From Apostichopus parvimensis (taxonomy: Eukaryota; Echinodermata; Holothuroidea; Aspidochirotida; Stichopodidae): DNA of 47,728 nt. The notes beneath the pieces were generated by a model, which had not been told where the DNA came from, made no database searches, and worked only from the letters and a program-made list of their open reading frames with translations. How positions within the stretch are numbered: the first letter of the stretch is position 1; each line of letters begins with the position of its first letter. The stretch is taken from assembly GCA_000934455.1 (NCBI GenBank), contig KN887075.1, positions 24,475 through 72,202 on the forward strand. The letters are read 5' to 3'. Shown in pieces: positions 36,201-45,200 of this stretch. The translations under genes and the position numbers were made by a program.

Positions 36201-39200
36201 TAATTACTCATCATCATCATGTTACTTTCATTGTTATTACATTATGTTTGAAATTGAAAATTAAAAAACGTATTGCAAAGTCAAACTCTTTATTTTGATA
36301 ACGATCAAAAATCATTGTACAGTCCAGTAAAATATGATCAATAATTGTGGATATTTCTATGCATAATTCTTTACTACGTACCTGAGTAACATACTCTATA
36401 TCTGTTATCTCCCTTGTAAGAGTGGGCTGTAAATGAGAACAAGGGAGACGATGAACAGAACAATGGATATAACGTACTCAGCATTACCGTGACTGTGATA
36501 AGTCAAATTTGGATTTGTGTTGGTGTCATTAAATACTCGATGAAGAAACAAAAAAACGCATTATTCATTTGTACATTACATTCGTTATTGATATATAAAA
36601 ATCAGCACAAATGGCTTCATCAAGAAAATATCTTCCTTAAAGTTATATGTCTTAGGATATGCCAACTGTCTTTAATCAATGTACATTAACGTCTTTTGCT
36701 GCTATCTGTGTATGTTTTATATATGTATCAACGTATATAAAAGTGATAAATTATATGTAAGTTACTTCGTTGACATGCAATGATGTTTTTTTTTCATTTA
36801 AAGGTTTTTGTTCCCAATGTTATTTATAATTTGGTAACATAACATGTAGCGTAATATTGGAATGAAGAATAATGGAAAATATGATTGTTGGGGCTGATTC
36901 GTACATTCTCAATCATTGGGATATAATATCAGAAGGGTAAGTGTCAGAAAAAAAAAACAGTTAAAATAACGAGATGCGGGAAAGAGCTTGGTTTAAGATG
37001 TATAAAACGGACAAAGTATCGGTAATGTGAACTATTATCATATCACCGGCCTCGCCATACATGTGGTAACCCTCCACCCCGACGTGTATGCCTTTATTTT
37101 AGAACGACGAATGCAGCAAATGTCTTTTCGCGAAAAGCAGTTGCTTCGTTCTTCATTTACCTCAAGTTGGCATACATTCATGTAAGATGTAAGGCGGGGG
37201 TACTGGCCATTACTGGCTCCCCAAAAATGCATCAGTCTACTGGGTGATTTTCATTACACAATTATGCTTCTAGTGAACTGAAAAATAATATTCTAAAAGG
37301 AATACCATAGCCAGTAGTCGATCTCTGATATGTTATCACTTAGCCTATTGCTTAGTTTAAGGATAGACAATGTGACCTATTACATGACACTGATATTTTG
37401 AATTTTAATACGGTATGAATGAAAGAATAAATAAAACACTTGTGTACTCACCATCCATCGACCAGATTGCAGGTTCAAGTGATACCATGAGTCAGGGGTT
37501 TTCCATGCCACTATAATGGAAAGGAACAATATTCAAACTAGTATCGAATAAAATTATAATTCATTTCTCGTACATACGTAATTGTAACTTAAGTACAGGA
37601 CTGGTTAATTTTTTGGGGGTACATAGTTTAAATGAATTCTGAACTTATCATATCAAAGTCTTATTCTTTCGATGTAAAGAAAATATGTCTTTAATATGTC
37701 AGTTATTAACGATTTTACTGTAGCAGTAGCATCATGTATGTTAACGTAATTGTTGCAAATTATCACATACAGTCACTGTGGTGTACTGTTGTAATGCTAA
37801 AGGGGGTCAGCAGAATGTCTATCGATATAACTCACATAACGCTTATGAGATAATAAATGCAGTAATTTGAAAATGGAATGAAAATTTAGCAATAAATCAA
37901 GTTAATTACATTTAATTTAAGGAGAGTATGAACCAACTCGATCATGCTTTATTACCTTTGTAACTGAAAGTAGCTGATTTGAAACAACATATTGTGTTGT
38001 ATTTTACAATTGTTTGTTTTGTTATATGTTTTAAGGACAAGTACGGAATGCTTAATGTACCAAACCTGTCCAAATGAACATAAACATGTCCACAACAATT
38101 TCCAAATATATGTTAACATGGCAATATTAGTATAACTATGCACAACTATAATATGAGCGTGCCAAAATATGGTAATCAAAGTAACATTATTAAGTACGTT
38201 GCGGTCATTACGTACGTAAAGTTATTATATACACAGCGCAGACGAAGCACCGTGGAAGCCTTTATCGTGTATTGGGATAGGATATGACTTTCGAACATAA
38301 GTCGGCTAGAGATTATGTTTGGCTTTCCTATAGTAATCAAGACCATAACGTGAAATGTGACGCTTTAAATAGTTTTACTTTCAAACTGTCAAGTACTGAA
38401 GGGATTGACTATTCACTCAAAAGTTATTGAAGTTGACAAGACATTGTTCATTGGATCATATAGTTACTAAGAGTAATACTCACTATTATTTTATTACTCA
38501 TTATTACGTTCATTGGAAGCTATGGTCCACCTCCCCTTCCCACCGCCCCCCATCTTCTCCTAAGCAGCCTGAATACTGGTTCCAATAGGCAACATTGTAA
38601 CGTACGCTGCCAGGCTCCATGGTATTTTTTGGTTTTGATTTACCTACTTAACTATGCACTTTAAGGCAAAAATATTTCGAGTCTCGATCAAGTTGCATAT
38701 ATTTCAAACTGGTTATGGATCGAAGCTTCATGTTTACCTAATCAAATTTTGTGAATGCAGTTTCATATGATTGAACCAGTAATATATTTGCAACACAAAA
38801 CAACATCCAACAATTACGATGTGTTTGTGTGACTCAATGGGTATTTACTTCAGATTTCTTACTGATGAGCAACATCGTTGTTGTGCTTTGAATATTCAGT
38901 ACATTTAGTTACATTATTAAACTTAAGTAGTATAATGGAGGTAAACTGATTCATTCATTCAACAAAACAGTGATATTTACTTCAATGAATAGATATAGTG
39001 ACAACACAATATCAGATCTTGAAGTCAATGTATAAACATGTTAGTACTGATCAATCGATATACGTTACCTGAGCTCTAATATACTTTACCTTTCACATTC
39101 TGTGACTTTAATTTTGACGGAATAGACTTAGCAGGGATATACTGAGGTAACAGACAATACCAGAACCTACCGAAAATAAAGAAGAAAATGATCTAATCAT

Positions 39201-42200
39201 GGGCACTTATATGGCACCTTGGCACGCCGACATATTCATGCACAAATTGGAATAGGAAATGCTATCCACTTCTCCTCTAAAGCCATCACATTATTGTAGA
39301 TACATTGACAACATATTTTTTGTCTGGCCACATGGTGAATAATCTCTTGTCTTTTTTTATCATGTCAATTATTTTCATAATAGCATTACATTTTCTGTCG
39401 AAATTTCTACACACCAAATATCATTTGTAGGTTCTGGCCAAGTCCGATGGCAATTCCTTAACCACTTCGTTCTATTATAAGCCCACTTATATTCATATGT
39501 ATTTACACTATAATAGCTTTCACCCACATAATCCCAAGAGTATATTGTTTACAGCCAATGCCTTAGACTTAAACGCATTTGCTCACACCCACAAGCTGTA
39601 AACTAGTTTTCACCCGCAAGAGATGAGCCGTATCAATGGAAAGGAGAGGGTTTTTTCAAAGTTTTCATTCAAACTCAAAATTTGTACGAATAATGTTGAA
39701 ATAACGACCGTTTCCTGGAAACTGATCCTTATCCATACTCATTCTTTATGAAAAATAACCAAGTCACCATACCTATCTTTATACTGGTGTTTTTGAGAAC
39801 TTTACTGAAGCTTTAAAATTTGACATCATAGACTATAGAAGTTACAAGGGACAAGAAGAAATGTTGTTGTAAAAAAAGATGAATATTAGAAATATCTTTT
39901 CGATTTTAATATTGAAATATGAACTTTCAAGCAGAATAAGGTATTCGCAATTTACACAGTCAAATAAACGACAATGAATTACCAATTGTTGTCATACCAT
40001 TGGTGTCATAACCATAGAAAACAACAAATGATACGTATAACATTAGTCACAGTCTATTTACTGTAATACAAGTATTTATTCATTACTTATTATCTCAGTG
40101 GCTTATAAATATTTGCACTGGCATAACATTTTCTATTCAAACACGGTAGCCCAAACACTACGAATACTTGAAACGAATGGTAACCCAACGAACGTCTGTG
40201 AAAAGACGGCATAACGCGTACATAAGTAACATTACCTTATTCGATGTTTATTTTACTTCTGAAGTTACTTGTACGATTCTAAGGATACTATACTCTCTAT
40301 GAATGTGTTATACAGATACATGATGATACGGTACCCATTGTAATACTCACTCTAGCTTATCCAACAGATGTGAATGTCGTATAAACTTCAAAATGTCAAC
40401 AACCTCTTTCTTTGTCATTTCTCTTCCTTCTGCATATGTATTTATCACTACCTTCTTTACTGTTGCAAGGCGTGACAGACCTAGCCCCGAATGTAAGATG
40501 ATATTACCAGCATCAATCTTATTGAAGGACTTTTCCAGACACAGACATGGGATGGAAATCTGAAATAAGGGAAGACAGTTAACGGAATTATGATAGTAAT
40601 GATAAGGTCATTGATTTGTCATTGATGAATTCAATGATTAGATCATACACTGAATGTCTTAAATTATGCTGTCAGCACTAACATAGTATATAACATTTTT
40701 GTCTTAAATTGAAACTGCTAGAAGAGAGAGCAACATAATTTTAACTAATACATTTTCTTTCCAAACCTTGTATTTATTAGCAAAGAACACCACGATCAAT
40801 CATTTAATAATACCATACTGAAGAGTGATAATTATACAATGTACGATTATCCAGGTTTTCACGCACCCGTTAATTTTGGTTTTGATGATATTCATTTATT
40901 TTCATATTAGATTAGAGTTTTTTAACTTCAATTTCAAAATGATGTGAAAGCGTGGTCTTTAGAAACGAATATCTTTACATCGACTTGTGGGGATAATTAG
41001 CCACTTATTGAAATTACTTTTATTCGACTTAAACTTGTACTCATATTGGTTGGAGTTTATTATAGAGATGTTAGAATAGTAAACAGCAAACATGAAATAA
41101 ATTAGAAATGCCTTTCGGGACTTTCAATTTACTGAAATTAGTTTTTTCAACATAATTTAAGCCCTTAGCTTTTCCTATAATTACATACGAAATATTCATA
41201 ATTACACCTGTGTTCTCTGTACGGAAATTTGTAATTAATAATGTTAGATAGGATATATAATTCAGCAGGTATTGGATTCAGGAACATTGGTGTTATAGTA
41301 AAAATGCATCTTTGAGTTAAATACAAATGTACTCGTAATATGTTTGCATTTCAAAAATATCATTGTTTCGTCACTCTTAGATCTGTCTCTACTTGTGAAA
41401 TGCATTGTAATGTGAGGTTCAGGATTGAAAAAAACAGTTAATTCGACAATTGTCCTTAGTTAATATTACTTCAATTGAAATTAACAGTTGTTTTTATCAG
41501 ATTTTACACTACTGAACCCAGTAATTGTGAAAATGTTGGCAACAATGTATTATACGCCTATATAAGATATTGTTAACTCATTGTGTAACATGAGATCATA
41601 ATCACCTACACTGTGTTTGCTTGCAGTTATTATTAAAATCATTAAATACAGTTATTCATAATGTAATGATTTGTTTAAAACCTGTTCATTTTACAATACT
41701 TGCTTTGAATGTACATTAATGATGATATAAGTGCTATACATAGTATTACTGTTATTTTAAAATAAAACATATTGTTATGTTGTACAAACGGCGTTTCACT
41801 GTTACTGACTTACGTCATTTAATGATGCGTTCTCTACAAGTTGTATAGTATGTTTCTGTAGTAACTCACTGTCATCGGGGTGAAGTTTCAGTGTTCCGGT
41901 ACAATGTTTCCTGAATTTATTTTTGTCAGCAACCTGATAATCAAAAGAAAAATAATGTTGGCTGAAAATAATATCAAATGTACTATATTGAATATTATTA
42001 GCTGTATTTTGGTTGTAATTTAGTTGCATCAGTGCGTAATATGTACAGACAAGATACTGCCAAATTCGTTGCCTTTAAATTATTCCTGAGCAGAGAGTGT
42101 ACTAAGATGTATTGATGACAATATTGAGCGGTACTATTTCTATTATGGTTCTTATTTAAATGGATAATGTATTTATAATCACCTTTTTGCCTTTCGTTGC

Positions 42201-45200
42201 CCCCTTTTTTCTTTTTCGATTCTTAAAAAATGTTTTACATTTTACATGGAAGGCGATCGGTATCATTCTGTACAACAATATCATCAGCATCCACGCATCA
42301 TCTAATGATACTGGCTGGGGAGCTGTGTGTAAACTAGGCCTACGTATGTAACACACACCATAAACAGAATACCCAGTATCGCTGATAAAACTTTATATAG
42401 TTTTCCTGTAAAACATAAATGTATGTATGTAGTGATGAGCTACAAATACACCTCATCTACATAAGTGTCAACAATATTGTGGCGGGTATTTCTTAGGTGT
42501 AACTGCTGCATCAGGAACGATTTGATTGTTATCGTTATCGTCATAGATTATCTTTATCCTAAGGTTTTACAGAGGCTTTATTGTTGTAATCGGATAATGA
42601 CACAAGAACTATAGTTTGCATGTAACACTACGTAACCAGCTAAACGAATTATATGCTCAATAAGGGAAATGACGTTCAAATCTACATTAAACAGGTAAGC
42701 AAAATCTTAAACCACAATATATATTTAGACCAACAGTTGCATAACTTGTGCCTACTGCCGGGTTTATGACCATGCTCCTGTAATTACCGTTGTTCCTGCA
42801 ATATGATCTTCTGTTCTGTTAGTACGGTTACAGCAGTTTAGAATACAGATGTTTTTTAAACGCCGACAATAATTTGGAATCTGAAGAGTTGGCTTTCATA
42901 ATTTAGACAAGTATAGATACTCAAAATAATATAAAACTGTTAGCAAACTGTTTATCTACTAGAGAGCCACTTTCGATACAATAATTTATGACCAACGAAT
43001 TTAGGAACAATTGACATTATTAAACGTGTCGTAGATAAACATGCATTCATCCATAACAACAGCTAGACGGATGGGACGGGGGTTGGTTGTTATTCAATTT
43101 GTTTCTTTTTTGTTGTTTTTGGAAGAGCGTCATTTTCTTCAGTTTGAGCTGCTTAATTTGTTTCGTCGTCAAATTTTACTAATCGGCCGGTATTACTTAC
43201 GATAGGACTACAGATAAGATAAGAATACTAGGTATTACATTTTTGGCTTTCGCTGACGTGTATTTTTTTCTAAAATGCCTTTAACTAATATGTTTCTATA
43301 ATTGTGTTGAAAATAACGCTAATAATTCAATGTAATACAGAACCGTTTAATATCAAAGAAAAAGCAAATCGAAATCCTTCTTTACACGGTATTCAATAAA
43401 TGGAAAATGCAGTGAGCCCTTTCTCCTGTAAAGCCATATATAGCGTAGCAAGAATGTATGGAATATATTTTGCATCTTTGTACGAACATCTTTGCCTGTA
43501 GTGGTAGTTATTTGAACATAATCTAGGGATTTTAAATATGTTACAAGATTTAACACGCTCACGAGTATCAAAAGCGGGATTGATGTATATGCTAGTGTAA
43601 AGTTTCAAATCGTCTCTAAATACTGCACATATTTGTACACTGTCTATGAGTCGGGCATTCCTTATTGTCGCAAACTGCCTAGGAGTCAGATATTGCACAT
43701 TCGTCGGGTACTGTCTGTGTACCTGACACTGCTCAAGTGGCTGGCACTGCGCATGAATAGGGGAACTACTCAAGTGTCGGCCACTGCAAAGAGGTCTGGA
43801 ACTGCGCAGGAGGTTGGGCATCTCTGACATATAATTCCTAAGAATGGTAATTGTACTGTTTTAATGCAGGAAAGGTTTAAGGCTGAAAAATAACTTATAA
43901 AAGTAAGGTTGATTTACGGGAAGAAGAGATGTAGGTTCTCTTTTCAATCCACTCGATGAGCCCAGCAAACGTAACGACATCTCATTAAGTACTCCGAAAA
44001 TATTCCACGTGGTACTAGCAATCGTTGTGTCAATATCGCCAATATCGGTCATGGCCGATATCTGATATTAAAACCCCGATATGTCCGATACCAATACTTT
44101 AAACAGCCACAATAAAGGTCAAATCGCTACTCTGTTTGTCCCACTACGTTCAACACTTAGGCTGCAAGTCTTAAAAAACCTGTCATCTAATGGAGTGTTT
44201 AGCAAAATATATTTAAAAGATGACATCATGCGACGAATAAACTGATTCCTGGCTAAGAATTGTTACTAGCCTTTGTGTTTACAGCACCAGAACGAAAACA
44301 TTACCATTTTTCTTTGTTTCGTTAACAATTATATACTGCCATTACCATACAATACTGATAATTATACCTACCTAAAATTAGGAAGTGTTACGTGTGTGAA
44401 ATAATTATTAAAACCAGCGTATTTGATTCTCAACAAAAAATCAGTCATTGAGGTTCTAATGAACTGCATCCAGTATACACTTTGCAGTTTCTTTTAAGAA
44501 ATACACAGTTTTTACAATGATTGACCAGGGGTTTCCACGTGTTTAACGCAGCCGCAGAAGCACTGTACAAGTTATTGACATATATTTATCAAATGTTTTA
44601 AAGTCACATTAGTTACTTTTTTCCGTTGTGTGTGACAGCTGTGCATTGGTTTTATGTCTGGATACGCGATGTTTTCAACTTTGATTGTGCAAACAGTTAT
44701 TTTGATTCTTGCTAAGAATATTTGACAAGGCAAATCAGGTGTCTGTCGGTATGTCCAGTTTGAAATATGCTCTGCTGTATTATACAGCTATGTAACTGCT
44801 ATGTAGGTAACTTGAAGTGGCCTAACTCGTCTAATTGGAGATTGCTATATGTTCAAATCTTTCAGATTTTTCGTGTTGTTTCATATTTTGGCATTTTGAC
44901 CTGCGACTATTAATCGAAATGTAAAATGAGGCTAAAGAAAAGGGTTGTATTTAGAACAAACTGATACATCATCGCAAGTAACAAAAATTATTATTGTTGT
45001 GAGAAAATATTGTTGTTACCTGTTTGCCGTACTAGCCCCGTATATATACTTATAAAAATGCCGACCAATCAATAATGGCTAAAACAGTACTGTATATACC
45101 CCCGTAGTAAAGGAATGACCAATTAACGGTCATTAAAAAAAAGTCAATTGTTATACATTTTTCTTATATCCTTCTTTCCATGTAAAAGTTGTCACCATTC

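Noticed and set aside
43393-43830. 145-codon minus-strand open frame
   Set aside because: Its N-terminal third is translated 18-bp minisatellite and the rest shows no family pattern or splice signals.
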